Source of the DNA: JAPPHY01 sp965247535
GTDB taxonomy: Bacteria > Chloroflexota > Dehalococcoidia > Lucifugimonadales > UBA2985
Direction: 5' to 3'
Assembly (NCBI GenBank): GCA_965247535.1
Contig: OZ252018.1
Span: forward strand, 1,488,001 to 1,552,000
DNA length: 64,000 bases
The translations under genes were made by a program, and so were the position numbers. The notes beneath the pieces are model-generated. The model saw nothing but the letters and a program-made list of their open reading frames with translations. It made no database searches and had not been told where the DNA came from. Position 1 is the stretch's first letter; every line of letters begins with the position of its first letter. Positions 8,459-17,229 of the stretch are shown here, in pieces.

Positions 8459-9703
8459 ATGGGTGTTCTAACATCGCAGGATCCGGACGTTGCACTCGCC
8501 ATCGAGAAGGAGGCGGAGAGACAGCTCAGGAACATCGTGCTCATTGCCTCCGAGAACTACGCGAGCCGGGCAGTGCTTGAGGCACAGGGGACGCACCTCA
8601 CGAACAAGTACGCGGAGGGATACCCCGGGCGCCGCTACTACGGCGGCTGCGAGCACGTGGACGTAGTCGAGCAGCTCGCGATCGACCGAAGCACCAAGCT
8701 ATTCGGAGCGGAGCACGCCAACGTGCAGCCGCACAGCGGCGCGCAAGCCAATATGGCGGCGTACTTCTCACTCATCAAGCCCGGCGACACCGTCCTTGGA
8801 ATGAGACTGGACCAAGGAGGTCACCTGACCCATGGCAGCCCCGTCAACTTCTCAGGCAGGCTCTACAACTTCGTCGCCTACGGTGTGGACCGTGAGACAG
8901 AGCACATAGACTACGACGAGGTGGAGCGCCTCGCCCAGGAGCACAATCCGAAGGTCATAGTTGCCGGATACACTGCCTATCCACGCACCATTGACTTCCA
9001 GCGTTTCCGCGAAATCGCGGACTCGGTTGGAGCCACGCTCATGGTGGACATGGCGCACATCGCAGGCCTGATAGCTGCGGGCGTGCACCCCTCTCCCCTG
9101 CCCTACGCCCAGGTGGTCACGTCCACGACCCACAAGACCCTGCGAGGCCCAAGAGGCGCCTTCATCCTTTCGACCGAAGAGCTGGGCCGCGCGATCGATC
9201 GGTCGGTGTTTCCCGAGACGCAGGGCGGGCCGTTCATGCACATAATCGCCGCCAAGGCCGTGGCGTTTGGTGAGGCGGCCATGCCCGATTTCCGCGACTA
9301 CCAGCAGTCCGTTGTCGACAATGCCCGTGCACTGGCAGCGGGTCTCACAGAAGGAGAACTCCGCGTGGTGTCCGGCGGCACCGACAACCACCTGGTACTG
9401 GTGGACGTATCACCTCTTGGCGTAACTGGCCAAGACGCCGAAACCGCCCTCGGCAATGTGAACATCACCGTAAACAAGAATGCGATTCCCTTCGACACGA
9501 GGCCTCCACGCGTCACCAGCGGACTGCGCTTGGGAACTCCGTCCGTTTCCAGCCGCGGCTTCGGCGTCAGCGAGATGGGGGACATCGCAAGGCTGATCGT
9601 AAAGACCCTGTCCAATGTCGGCGACGCCGGCGTGGAAAGGGAGGTCCGGGAGGATGTTGAGGCAATCACCTCCAGGTTCAGTGCGCCGGGGCTCGAGGCA
9701 TAG
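8459..9703 (+). CDS. glyA: Serine hydroxymethyltransferase
   Basis: GlyA interconverts serine and glycine with tetrahydrofolate and is the main source of one-carbon units. The product is 414 aa, normal length. ATG 8459 has AAGGAG five bases upstream. The PLP-binding lysine is Lys226 in VTSTTHKTLRGPRG. IASENY near residue 33, YAEGYPGRRYYGG, and VDMAHIAGL with the PLP-contacting Asp and His are all present. The gene has its own promoter and a structured leader. It is followed at about 75 bp by the rpsF promoter. Confidence 0.97.
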   Translation: MGVLTSQDPDVALAIEKEAERQLRNIVLIASENYASRAVLEAQGTHLTNKYAEGYPGRRYYGGCEHVDVVEQLAIDRSTKLFGAEHANVQPHSGAQANMAAYFSLIKPGDTVLGMRLDQGGHLTHGSPVNFSGRLYNFVAYGVDRETEHIDYDEVERLAQEHNPKVIVAGYTAYPRTIDFQRFREIADSVGATLMVDMAHIAGLIAAGVHPSPLPYAQVVTSTTHKTLRGPRGAFILSTEELGRAIDRSVFPETQGGPFMHIIAAKAVAFGEAAMPDFRDYQQSVVDNARALAAGLTEGELRVVSGGTDNHLVLVDVSPLGVTGQDAETALGNVNITVNKNAIPFDTRPPRVTSGLRLGTPSVSSRGFGVSEMGDIARLIVKTLSNVGDAGVEREVREDVEAITSRFSAPGLEA

Positions 9704-9714
9704 CCGAGCATTCG

Positions 9715-9743
9715 TTGTAGCTTCACCCTGGCGGTGCTATAAT
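9715..9743 (+). promoter_or_regulatory. Putative sigma-70 promoter of the rpsF-ssb-rpsR operon
   Basis: TTGTAG (9715-9720), 17 bp, TATAAT (9738-9743). The perfect -10 fits a ribosomal-protein operon. The predicted start is near 9750, about 30 nt before rpsF. Confidence 0.6.
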
Positions 9744-9780
9744 GTCCGCGCCTTGATTGTGCGCCAATCATAGGAAGGAG

Positions 9781-10449
9781 ATGGCCTGCGGTTCGGGCCG
9801 TAAGAGACGCTTGAGATACTATGAGCTCATGTTGGTTGTGTCGCCCCAGGTGGACGATGAGGGGCTGACCGTTACGTTGGACCGCGTAAACCGGTACGTC
9901 AGCGACCATGGAGGCAGCGTGGTACGGCAGGAGCAGTGGGGCCGACTGCGTAGGCTGGCATACCCCATTCGCAACTACAACGAGGGCAACTACGTGTTGA
10001 CCCATCTGGAGATGGACCCGCAGGACACCAAGGACCTGGAGGCCAGCCTGCACCTGACGGAGGACGTCCTCCGTCACCTACTGGTCAGGATCGACTCCAT
10101 CCCACCCGCGCCGGCTCCAAGAGCTGAGCCGGTGGAGGCAGCAGCCGAATCAACTGAGGCCGCGGCGGAGGCCACTCAGACCGAGGCCACCGCGGATGGC
10201 ACGCCGCCTAGCGCGGAAGCAACAGCCGAATCGACCGAGGCGGAGGCTACTCAGGCCAAGGCCACCGCGGATAACACGCCGACTAGCGAGGAAGCGCAGG
10301 TGCCGGAGGCCGCAGCCGAAGTCACTGAGCCTGAGACCTCAACCGAGCCCGCCGAGGCCCAAGAGGAAGCAGGTACGGAAACGGACGCCTCCCCAGAAGC
10401 GTCCGAAGAACCGCCCTCGGAAGAGCCGGCGACCGGCGGGGTGCAGTAG
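9781..10449 (+). CDS. rpsF: Ribosomal protein S6 with long acidic low-complexity C-terminal tail
   Basis: S6 binds S18 in the platform of the 30S subunit. Residues about 10-100 are the S6 fold (RYYELMLVVSPQVD, GRLRRLAYPIRNYNEGNYVL). The remaining roughly 115 residues are Ala/Glu/Thr/Pro-rich and highly acidic, and contain a tandem repeat. Typical S6 proteins are about 95-135 aa, so at 222 aa this one is unusually long. Extended S6 tails occur in other bacteria, where the C-terminal glutamates can vary. ATG 9781 has AGGA five bases upstream; an upstream GTG at 9757 is possible but less conserved. First gene of the rpsF-ssb-rpsR group. Confidence 0.92.
   Translation: MACGSGRKRRLRYYELMLVVSPQVDDEGLTVTLDRVNRYVSDHGGSVVRQEQWGRLRRLAYPIRNYNEGNYVLTHLEMDPQDTKDLEASLHLTEDVLRHLLVRIDSIPPAPAPRAEPVEAAAESTEAAAEATQTEATADGTPPSAEATAESTEAEATQAKATADNTPTSEEAQVPEAAAEVTEPETSTEPAEAQEEAGTETDASPEASEEPPSEEPATGGVQ
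10141..10296 (+). repeat. Tandem coding repeat in the rpsF tail
   Basis: Two imperfect in-frame units, 10141-10221 (27 codons) and 10222-10296 (25 codons), each begin with an AEST-like block and end near a T-P-P/T-S-x-E sequence. A degenerate third start follows at 10297. The units share most of their DNA sequence, which indicates recent duplication. Confidence 0.7.
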
Positions 10450-10503
10450 GAAGCGAGCACAGGCGACCGGCAAGCCTCTTGCCGAACTTGGAGGAGCAGT
10501 GAA

Positions 10504-10902
10504 ATGGCGGGCTTCAATAGGATGACGGTGATAGGCTACCTGGGCACAGACCCGGAGATGCGCTACACCCCCAACGGCAATCCCGTGACGTCGTTTCGGC
10601 TGGCTGCTTCGCGGTCCTACACCACCTCCACCGGCGAAAGGCAGGATGAGACTGAGTGGTTCACAGTCGTGGCCTGGAACCGGCTCGCGGAGCAGTGCAA
10701 CCAGTACCTGAACAAGGGCCAGCTCGTGTATGCGGATGGGCGGCTGCGCAGCAGGTCATGGGAGGGCCAGGATGGGCAGACGCGGCATGTCAACGAGATC
10801 AACGCCGACAATGTGCGATTTCTGAGCCGCCCCGGACAGGGCCAGTCGTCCTCGGAGGAGCAATCGGAATCCACATTTGATCCGGAAGACCTGCCGTTCT
10901 GA
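10504..10902 (+). CDS. ssb: Single-stranded DNA-binding protein
   Basis: The 132-aa product has the SSB OB fold (MTVIGYLGTDPEMRYTPNG, ETEWFTVVAWNRLAE, GQLVYADGRLRSRSW). A Ser/Glu-rich linker leads to the acidic tip DPEDLPF, which docks replication and repair partners. GGAGGAG lies about ten bases before the ATG. The place between rpsF and rpsR is the classic conserved order. SSB coats single strands during replication, recombination and repair, here expressed with the ribosomal genes. Confidence 0.96.
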   Translation: MAGFNRMTVIGYLGTDPEMRYTPNGNPVTSFRLAASRSYTTSTGERQDETEWFTVVAWNRLAEQCNQYLNKGQLVYADGRLRSRSWEGQDGQTRHVNEINADNVRFLSRPGQGQSSSEEQSESTFDPEDLPF

Positions 10903-10976
10903 CGCAGGACTCTACCCGAACGGCAGTTACCGGAAGTACGGCACTCCACGAAAAGCGATAGGAGCAGTAGAGACAC

Positions 10977-11270
10977 ATGAGTACCAGGCCAAGACCGGGA
11001 GGCCCCAGGAGGCGGGGAAGGCCCCGTTTTTACGCTCGTCGCAGGGTTTGCGCGTTCTGCGTGGACCACGTATCGGCAATCGACTACAAGGACTTGTCCA
11101 GAATGCGCCGGTACGTCTCCGATAGGGCGCGCATTGAGCCCAGGCGAAAGACCGGCAACTGCGCCAAACACCAGAGGGCTCTCACGCTTGCGATTAAGCG
11201 GGCGAGGCACCTTGCGCTCGTACCCTTCATCCAGGGCCACGTCCGATCAGAGAGGGAGGCATACGCTTAG
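10977..11270 (+). CDS. rpsR: Ribosomal protein S18 (cysteine-containing, zinc-type)
   Basis: The 97-aa product has the S18 core (SAIDYKDLSRMRRYVSDRAR, then RRKTGNCAKHQRALTLAIKR). An Arg-rich N-terminus precedes it. CAFC near residue 25 and CAKH near residue 62 form the C+ type zinc-binding set that many S18 paralogs have lost. It partners S6 on the ribosome and is in the same operon. The start ATG has AGGAG about 12 bases upstream. Confidence 0.95.
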   Translation: MSTRPRPGGPRRRGRPRFYARRRVCAFCVDHVSAIDYKDLSRMRRYVSDRARIEPRRKTGNCAKHQRALTLAIKRARHLALVPFIQGHVRSEREAYA

Positions 11271-11347
11271 CGAGCCCACCAATTCCGGCGGCGGCCATCT
11301 CCCCTTGATCATAAACAGACTCTCTTACTACCGGTGAAAGAACCAGC

Positions 11348-12424
11348 ATGGCAAGACAGAGAAGCCAAGTAATCATAAGGCCCAGCCAGCGCAGGCAGAG
11401 GTCCAAGCTGCAGAGGGAACAGGCTAAGCAGCGGGCGCTGGTCGTGGCCGGCGCCATCGCCATCCTATTCATATTTGCCATTCCCGCGTACGGCTACTGG
11501 GCAAACTTCGTTGCTCCTCCCAGGAGCGTGGTGCTCCAGGTGGACGATACCGAGTACACACTTGGATTCATGACCAAGTACCTCGTAGGCCTGGAGGCCC
11601 TGGGAAGCCCGGTCAGCCTCGGTAGTGAGCCTTTTCGTCTGCTGCAACAGCTGCAGCAGAATGAGCTTGTGCGGAGCGGCTCCGAACGCATCGGCGTAAC
11701 CGTGAGCGAAGATGCCATCGGTCAAGAGGTGCGCGACAGGATCATCGGAAGGTCGCCCGAGCTGGCTGAGGTCCCGCCGGACCAGCTGGACAGGGAGTTC
11801 AGTGAGGCCTATCAGCAGTACTTGGACACGTCCAATCTGTCCGAGAGCGAGCACCGGATGTTCGTGGAGGCTTCGCTGCTGAGGGACGAGCTCCGGGACT
11901 ACCTGGGCGCAAGCCTGCCGGAGTCTGACAGGCAGGTAAACATGTCATGGATTGTCATTGCCTCAAGACAGGAAGAGGGTGAGGACGCGGCACTCGCTGC
12001 CCAGGAGACGGTCCAGGAGGTGGCAGTGCGACTGGAGCGCGGCGAGGATTTCGCACTTGTAGCCGAGAACTTCTCGGACGACCGCGCCTCAGCTGTTAAC
12101 GGCGGCGAGTACGGGTGGTTGCCGGAGGGCACCCTTGGCGTCCTGGACGAGACCATCTTCGCCCTCGAAATCGGTGAGATAAGCCAGGGAGTCGACACAG
12201 GCACCTTCACGTACTTCTTCATGGTCACGGATGTGGATGAAGACAGGGTACTGGAGGAAACCCAGCTGGACAGGCTGCGTAATGCAGAACTGCAGACCTG
12301 GATTGCTGAGGAGCGCGGCAATCACAGGATTACCTCCTGCTTTGGCGGTGGCTCCGCCGGCGGCCCCTGCGACTGGCAGTACGATTGGCTGGTCCGGAAG
12401 GTAACAGAGGCGTCCCGTGAGTAG
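11348..12424 (+). CDS. Membrane-anchored parvulin-type peptidyl-prolyl isomerase (SurA/PrsA-like)
   Basis: The 358-aa product begins with a basic cytoplasmic stretch, a single transmembrane helix at about 31-51 (LVVAGAIAILFIFAIPAYGY) and then an extracytoplasmic part. Residues about 55-185 form a SurA_N-like helical chaperone region. Residues about 193-300 are a PPIC rotamase domain (VNMSWIVIAS, GEDFALVAENFSDD, GGEYGWLPEG, ISQGVDTGTFTYFFMVTDVD). It is expected to help secreted proteins and lipoproteins fold outside the membrane. It lies 77 bp after rpsR and 8 bp before hom. A short C-terminal tail contains two cysteines. Confidence 0.88.
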   Translation: MARQRSQVIIRPSQRRQRSKLQREQAKQRALVVAGAIAILFIFAIPAYGYWANFVAPPRSVVLQVDDTEYTLGFMTKYLVGLEALGSPVSLGSEPFRLLQQLQQNELVRSGSERIGVTVSEDAIGQEVRDRIIGRSPELAEVPPDQLDREFSEAYQQYLDTSNLSESEHRMFVEASLLRDELRDYLGASLPESDRQVNMSWIVIASRQEEGEDAALAAQETVQEVAVRLERGEDFALVAENFSDDRASAVNGGEYGWLPEGTLGVLDETIFALEIGEISQGVDTGTFTYFFMVTDVDEDRVLEETQLDRLRNAELQTWIAEERGNHRITSCFGGGSAGGPCDWQYDWLVRKVTEASRE

Positions 12425-12432
12425 AGGGCAGT

Positions 12433-13734
12433 GTGCGCTCCCCCGATAGTCCAATCAACGTGGGCCTCCTGGGCCTAGGAGTGGTGGGAGGCGGTGTCCT
12501 TGACGCCCTCAGCCGGAATGACTCAGCGACAACTCGCTCGGTCGGCCGCCCCATACAAGTCACCAGGATTCTGGTAAGAGACCCGGACAAACCGCGGCAG
12601 GTTGAGTTCGACCGGCAGATGCTGACCGCGGACGCGGCCCACGTGCTTGAGGACCCCTCCGTAGACATTGTGGCCGAGGCCATGGGAGGCGAACACCCCG
12701 CCCTCGACTACATCCGGACTGCCCTGGAAGCCGGCAAGTCCGTGGTCACCGCCAACAAGGAGGTCATGGCCAAGCATGGCCCTGAGCTTCTTGAGCTTGC
12801 AGCGCGTAGGGGAGCTCATCTGCTCTTTGAGGCCAGCGTCGGTGGCGGCATTCCCATTCTCGGGCCACTGACCAGAAGCCTCAGGGGCAACGAGATTTGC
12901 GGCATTCGCGCCATCATCAACGGCACGACCAACTACATACTCACCAAGATGAGCAACGAGGGCATGGAATTCGCGGACGCTCTGCGTGAGGCCCAGGAGC
13001 TTGGCTACGCCGAGGCCGACCCCACAAACGACGTGGAGGGCATAGACGCCGGTTACAAGCTGGCGATCCTGGCCTCCCTGGCCTTCCACACCAGGGTAGC
13101 CGCTCAGGACGTCCACCTGGAGGGCATATCGCGCCTTGCCGGAAGGGACTTCCGGTACGCCCGCGAGCTGGGCTATGTGATCAAGCTCATGGCCATCGCC
13201 TCCAGCCGGGACGGCAGCGTGGAAGCGCGAGTGCATCCCGCATTGGTGCCACAGGACGCCCCTCTGGCCAAGGTGGACGGTGTCCTCAACGCCGTTGAGG
13301 TGGAGGGAGACCTGGTGGACAAGGTGCTCTTCCACGGCCGAGGCGCCGGATCGATGCCAACGGCCAGCGCGATGGTAGGAGACATAATCGAAGTGGCGTG
13401 GAGCATGGCCAACGGACTCCCGGCCACCGGATTTCTAACTTTAGACCGCGAGGTGAACATCTGCCCCATCTCGGACCTGGTTACTCGATATTACATACGG
13501 GCAACCGTTCTCGATCGCGCCGGGGTGCTGGCTCAGATGGCCTCCATTCTCGGCAACCTCCAGATAAGCATCGCCTCCGTGATTCAGAAAGAGGTGGATC
13601 TCGACGACGGCACGGCGGAACTGGTCATCACCACCTACCACTCCAAGGAGCGCGACGTGCAGCAGGCCCTCAGGGAACTGGAAGGGCTGGACGTCGTCAA
13701 GGAGATTGGCAGCCTCCTGAGAGTGGAAGAGTAG
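12433..13734 (+). CDS. hom: Homoserine dehydrogenase with C-terminal ACT domain
   Basis: Hom reduces aspartate semialdehyde to homoserine on the path to threonine and methionine. The product is 433 aa from GTG 12433. The Rossmann motif GLLGLGVVGGGV lies at about 10-21. The catalytic domain carries INGTTNYILTKM and the conserved EADPTNDVEGIDAGYKLAIL. An ACT domain at about 355-430 (YYIRATVLDRAGVLAQMASI) is the usual site of threonine feedback inhibition. It is 23 bp ahead of thrC, so two steps of threonine synthesis are coupled; thrB is not in the window. Confidence 0.96.
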   Translation: MRSPDSPINVGLLGLGVVGGGVLDALSRNDSATTRSVGRPIQVTRILVRDPDKPRQVEFDRQMLTADAAHVLEDPSVDIVAEAMGGEHPALDYIRTALEAGKSVVTANKEVMAKHGPELLELAARRGAHLLFEASVGGGIPILGPLTRSLRGNEICGIRAIINGTTNYILTKMSNEGMEFADALREAQELGYAEADPTNDVEGIDAGYKLAILASLAFHTRVAAQDVHLEGISRLAGRDFRYARELGYVIKLMAIASSRDGSVEARVHPALVPQDAPLAKVDGVLNAVEVEGDLVDKVLFHGRGAGSMPTASAMVGDIIEVAWSMANGLPATGFLTLDREVNICPISDLVTRYYIRATVLDRAGVLAQMASILGNLQISIASVIQKEVDLDDGTAELVITTYHSKERDVQQALRELEGLDVVKEIGSLLRVEE

Positions 13735-13757
13735 TTCCCGGCAGAGGTGGTGTGAAC

Positions 13758-14843
13758 ATGAGGCAAGGTGTCCTGGAGAGGTATCGGGAACTGCTGGAGA
13801 TCACTCCAAGCACGCCGATGATCTCAATGGGTGAGGGAAGCACGCCCCTGGTGCGGTCCCGCTCCATCGAAAGCGAGATCGGCTGCGGGGAGCTGTACTT
13901 CAAGCTGGAGGGCTGCAACCCATCCGGCTCTTTCAAGGACCGGGGCATGGTCATGGCCGTCGCAAAGGCAATGGAGGACGGCAGCGCGGCCATCATGTGC
14001 GCCTCCACCGGCAACACCAGCGCTTCCGCCGCCGCCTACGGCGCCTACTGCGGCCTCACCACCATCGTCCTGGTCCCCAGCGGCGATGTCGCGGCCGGCA
14101 AAATGGCCCAGGCCCTCGCCTACCACCCCAGGATTCTTGTGGTCAACGGCACGTTCGACCAGGCGCTGGAGATGGTGCGAGCCTTCACTCAGCGATACCC
14201 CGTCACCCTGGTCAACTCCCTGAATCCCCACCGGCTGGAGGGCCAGAAGACCGCGGCGTTCGAGATCGTCGACGACCTTGGCGACGCGCCGGACTTCCTG
14301 TTCATACCCGTGGGCAATGCGGGCAACATCACCGCGTACTGGAGGGGCTTCTGCCAGTACGCTGACCTGGGCAGGGCGGTCACGCGGCCTCGCATGATGG
14401 GCTACCAGGCGGAAGGTGCAGCTCCCATTGTGCTCGGCGAGCCTATCACTGAGCCCACCACTGTGGCCTCGGCCATACGCATCGGCAACCCGGCGAGCTG
14501 GCAGCAGGCGCTCGCAGCACGCGACCAGTCCGGCGGCGTGATCGACTCTGTAACCGACGACGAGATTCTTTCCGCCTACCGGATGCTCTCGCGCCGGGAG
14601 GGAATCTTCGGGGAGCCGGCCTCCGCAGCATCTGTTGCCGGAGTGATCAAGCTGTCCCGTCAGCTGGACCTCCGCCAAAAACGGGTGGTGTGCGTTATCA
14701 CGGGCAACGGCCTCAAGGACCCCGACCTTGCCTCTCAAAACACGGACATGGCCTTGCAGGAGCTTCCCCCGGAGATTGTGGCTATGGAGAAGGTGCTGGA
14801 GGAAGTGGTACAGGGAAGCCTCAGCCTCGGGCCGAAAGCGTGA
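13758..14843 (+). CDS. thrC: Threonine synthase
   Basis: ThrC converts phosphohomoserine to threonine. The product is 361 aa. The PLP lysine is Lys60 in NPSGSFKDRG. CASTGNTSASAAAYG and VGNAGNITAYWRG are the phosphate-binding and glycine-rich loops typical of the short, class II-like threonine synthases of many Gram-positive and Chloroflexi genomes. The ATG at 13758 is preceded by AGAGGTGG. Same operon as hom. Confidence 0.95.
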   Translation: MRQGVLERYRELLEITPSTPMISMGEGSTPLVRSRSIESEIGCGELYFKLEGCNPSGSFKDRGMVMAVAKAMEDGSAAIMCASTGNTSASAAAYGAYCGLTTIVLVPSGDVAAGKMAQALAYHPRILVVNGTFDQALEMVRAFTQRYPVTLVNSLNPHRLEGQKTAAFEIVDDLGDAPDFLFIPVGNAGNITAYWRGFCQYADLGRAVTRPRMMGYQAEGAAPIVLGEPITEPTTVASAIRIGNPASWQQALAARDQSGGVIDSVTDDEILSAYRMLSRREGIFGEPASAASVAGVIKLSRQLDLRQKRVVCVITGNGLKDPDLASQNTDMALQELPPEIVAMEKVLEEVVQGSLSLGPKA

Positions 14844-14902
14844 CGCCCGAGCACGTTGCACAGCCGCCACACCAGGGCTAGACCACTCGCACAGGAGCAC
14901 CG

Positions 14903-15883
14903 TTGGAACTTTCCTTCAGCCTAGAGACCTTTCGGAGCGTGGACGCGGAGTGGGAAGAGATTCTCGCCGGCAGCGACCACAATGGCATCTTCCTTACCCC
15001 CTACTGGCAGGGGGCATGGTGGGAGAGCATGGGCGACGCGGGACAGGAGCTCCGCTTGGTCAAGTTCTCCGACGGCCAGTCCACCATCGGCATCGCTCCC
15101 TTGATGAAGGACGGCGGCCTCATCACATTCCTTGGCAGCACTGACCTGTGGGACATGCACGATTTCATTGTTGCACAGGGCAGGGAGCAGGACTTCTACC
15201 GCGGATTCATGCAGTACCTGGAGGACGAGGAGTGGTCGGAGGTGAGGCTGGAGTCGCTGCCCCAGGCGTCGCACGCGCTCAGCCACCTGCCGGCTCTGGC
15301 GCTGGAACGCGGCCGACGGGTTGAGCAGGCTGCGGAGGATACGCTGATGGGTGTGTCCCTACCCGGCACCTGGGACGAGTACCTCATGGGGCTGCGAAAG
15401 AAGGACCGCCATGAACTGCGCCGCAAGCTGCGCCGGCTCCAGGAGTCCGTGGACTTCAGGATCTACCGGCTGAGCGACACCAGCGAAGTGGCAGAGGCCA
15501 TGGACGATTTCCTGGACCTCATGGGCCAGAGCCGTGAGGAGAAGTCTCGATTCCTGACCGAGGAACGCTACGCCTTCTTCCGTGAGATGTCCCCGCGGAT
15601 GGCGGAGCGCGGTCTCCTCCACCTCTTCTTCCTGGAGGTGGAGGGCGTCAGGACGGCCGCCACCGTGTGCTTCGACTACAACAACGTGTGGTCGCTGTAC
15701 AACAGCGGCCACAACACCGACTACGCCGCGCTGGGCACCAGCTTCCTGCTCAAGGCCATGTGCATACAGGACGCCATAGGCGAGGGCAAGAGCTACTTCG
15801 ACCTCCTGCGAGGCACGGAGCAGTACAAGTACCACCTGGGAGCAACCGGGCGGGAGCTTTATACCCTGTCCATCTTCCGCTAG
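14903..15883 (+). CDS. GNAT/FemAB-like acyltransferase (BioF2-type domain)
   Basis: The 326-aa product starts at TTG 14903, chosen because CAGGAG is seven bases upstream and no ATG fits. The second half has the CelD/BioF2-like GNAT fold (KKDRHELRRKLRRLQ, DFLDLMGQSREEKSRF, DYNNVWSLYNSGHNTDYAALG, YFDLLRGTEQYKYHLG). The YFDLLRGTExYKxxxG end is typical of this family. Members are linked to polysaccharide and cell-surface modification. It lies just before the GT4 glycosyltransferase on the same strand, which agrees with an envelope role. Substrate not predictable. Confidence 0.82.
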   Translation: MELSFSLETFRSVDAEWEEILAGSDHNGIFLTPYWQGAWWESMGDAGQELRLVKFSDGQSTIGIAPLMKDGGLITFLGSTDLWDMHDFIVAQGREQDFYRGFMQYLEDEEWSEVRLESLPQASHALSHLPALALERGRRVEQAAEDTLMGVSLPGTWDEYLMGLRKKDRHELRRKLRRLQESVDFRIYRLSDTSEVAEAMDDFLDLMGQSREEKSRFLTEERYAFFREMSPRMAERGLLHLFFLEVEGVRTAATVCFDYNNVWSLYNSGHNTDYAALGTSFLLKAMCIQDAIGEGKSYFDLLRGTEQYKYHLGATGRELYTLSIFR

Positions 15884-15942
15884 ACCTCGGCGCCTTTCGT
15901 ACACGTCCGAGGCCGCTTCGGCCCGGACGCAGCCATGCCACG

Positions 15943-17202
15943 ATGACTGAAACCGACAACTCCATCACTCAGCAGGCGGTCCGCCCCATCGAAAGGATCG
16001 CCGTGGTCAGTGTTCACGGCTGCCCGGACGCCCAGCCCGGGACCAGGGACGCCGGCGGGATGAACGTTTACATTCGCAAGGTTGCGCAGGAGCTGAGCGA
16101 CCGCGGCGTATTCGTGGACGTATTCAGCCGCAACCACGACGCGGAGGTCCCGACCACTGTTCAGCTTGCCGAGCGCGCCCGCGTCGTGCACGTCGATGCG
16201 GGTGACCCGTCCGACGAAAAGGCGGAGCTGTCCCGCCACCTGCCCGACTTCGTGCTCGCCGTGCTGGACTACGCCCGCGAACACGGCCTGACCTACGACG
16301 TCGTTCACTCACACTACTGGCTGTCAGGCCTGGCCACTACTCTCCTGGCGCGCCGCTGGGGCATTCCCCACGTGACCACCTTTCACACGCTGGCGGAGAT
16401 CAAGAAGCGGGCTCGCGCGGGCGAGGAGGAGCCTGAGGAGCGCTCCGTGGGCGAGGAGCGGGTCATCCGCACGGCAGATGCAATTGTTGCGTTCAGCCGG
16501 CACGAGAGCGACGCGATGGTTCGTTTCTACGACGCGTCCGTCGACAAGATTGAGGTCATACCCTGCGGCGTGGACGTGGACCTCTTCCGGCCCGTTGACC
16601 GCAGGGAGGCAAAAAAGAAACTGGGCCTCGGTGAAGACGGCGTCGTGCTGTTCGTGGGCAGGCTGGAGCCACTCAAGGGGGTGGACATTCTGCTGAGGGC
16701 CGTGGCGCAGCTTGAGCGGGCTAGCGCTACTAGAACTGTCATAGTGGGCGGAGACCAGGCGGATGCGGAGATGGCAAGGTTGAGGGCGCTGTGCAGCGAT
16801 CTGGGCATCGCGGAGCGCGTGAGCTTCCTGGGCCGGATGGCTCAGCAGGAGCTTCCGCTCTACTACAGCGCGGCGGACGTATCCGTCATCCCGTCCTACT
16901 ACGAGAGCTTTGGCCTTGTGGCCCTTGAGTCGATGGCGTGCGGCACTCCGGTGATAGCCTCGCGCGTTGGCGGACTGCCCACAATCGTCAAGGACGGGCT
17001 AAACGGCTACCTCATCCCGTGGCGCTGCCCGGAGCCCTTCGCCGATGGACTGGACGTGCTGCTCGGCAACGCTGCCATCCGCCAGGCGATGAGCGATGCG
17101 TCCCGGCAGACGGCCGAGTCGATGAGTTGGGCAGCCGTGGTGGACAGCCTCCTGAACACCTACAAGGTTCTGTCGCAGGCTGATCCCACCGATGCCCCTT
17201 GA
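15943..17202 (+). CDS. Glycosyltransferase family 4 (MshA/sucrose-phosphate-synthase-like)
   Basis: The 419-aa product has a GT-B fold. The N-terminal domain starts IAVVSVHGCPD and has GGMNVYIRKVAQEL, the loop that contacts the acceptor and donor phosphate in MshA-type enzymes, and HSHYWLSGL. The C-terminal nucleotide-sugar domain has GVDVDLFRP, VGRLEPLKGVDILL and the EX7E motif in ESFGLVALESMACGTPV. MshA-like and SPS-like members share these features, so the acceptor is open. It starts 59 bp after the acyltransferase and ends 27 bp before the PHP phosphatase. Confidence 0.88.
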   Translation: MTETDNSITQQAVRPIERIAVVSVHGCPDAQPGTRDAGGMNVYIRKVAQELSDRGVFVDVFSRNHDAEVPTTVQLAERARVVHVDAGDPSDEKAELSRHLPDFVLAVLDYAREHGLTYDVVHSHYWLSGLATTLLARRWGIPHVTTFHTLAEIKKRARAGEEEPEERSVGEERVIRTADAIVAFSRHESDAMVRFYDASVDKIEVIPCGVDVDLFRPVDRREAKKKLGLGEDGVVLFVGRLEPLKGVDILLRAVAQLERASATRTVIVGGDQADAEMARLRALCSDLGIAERVSFLGRMAQQELPLYYSAADVSVIPSYYESFGLVALESMACGTPVIASRVGGLPTIVKDGLNGYLIPWRCPEPFADGLDVLLGNAAIRQAMSDASRQTAESMSWAAVVDSLLNTYKVLSQADPTDAP

Positions 17203-17229
17203 CACCTGGGACAGATGTAAGGCAGCCGG

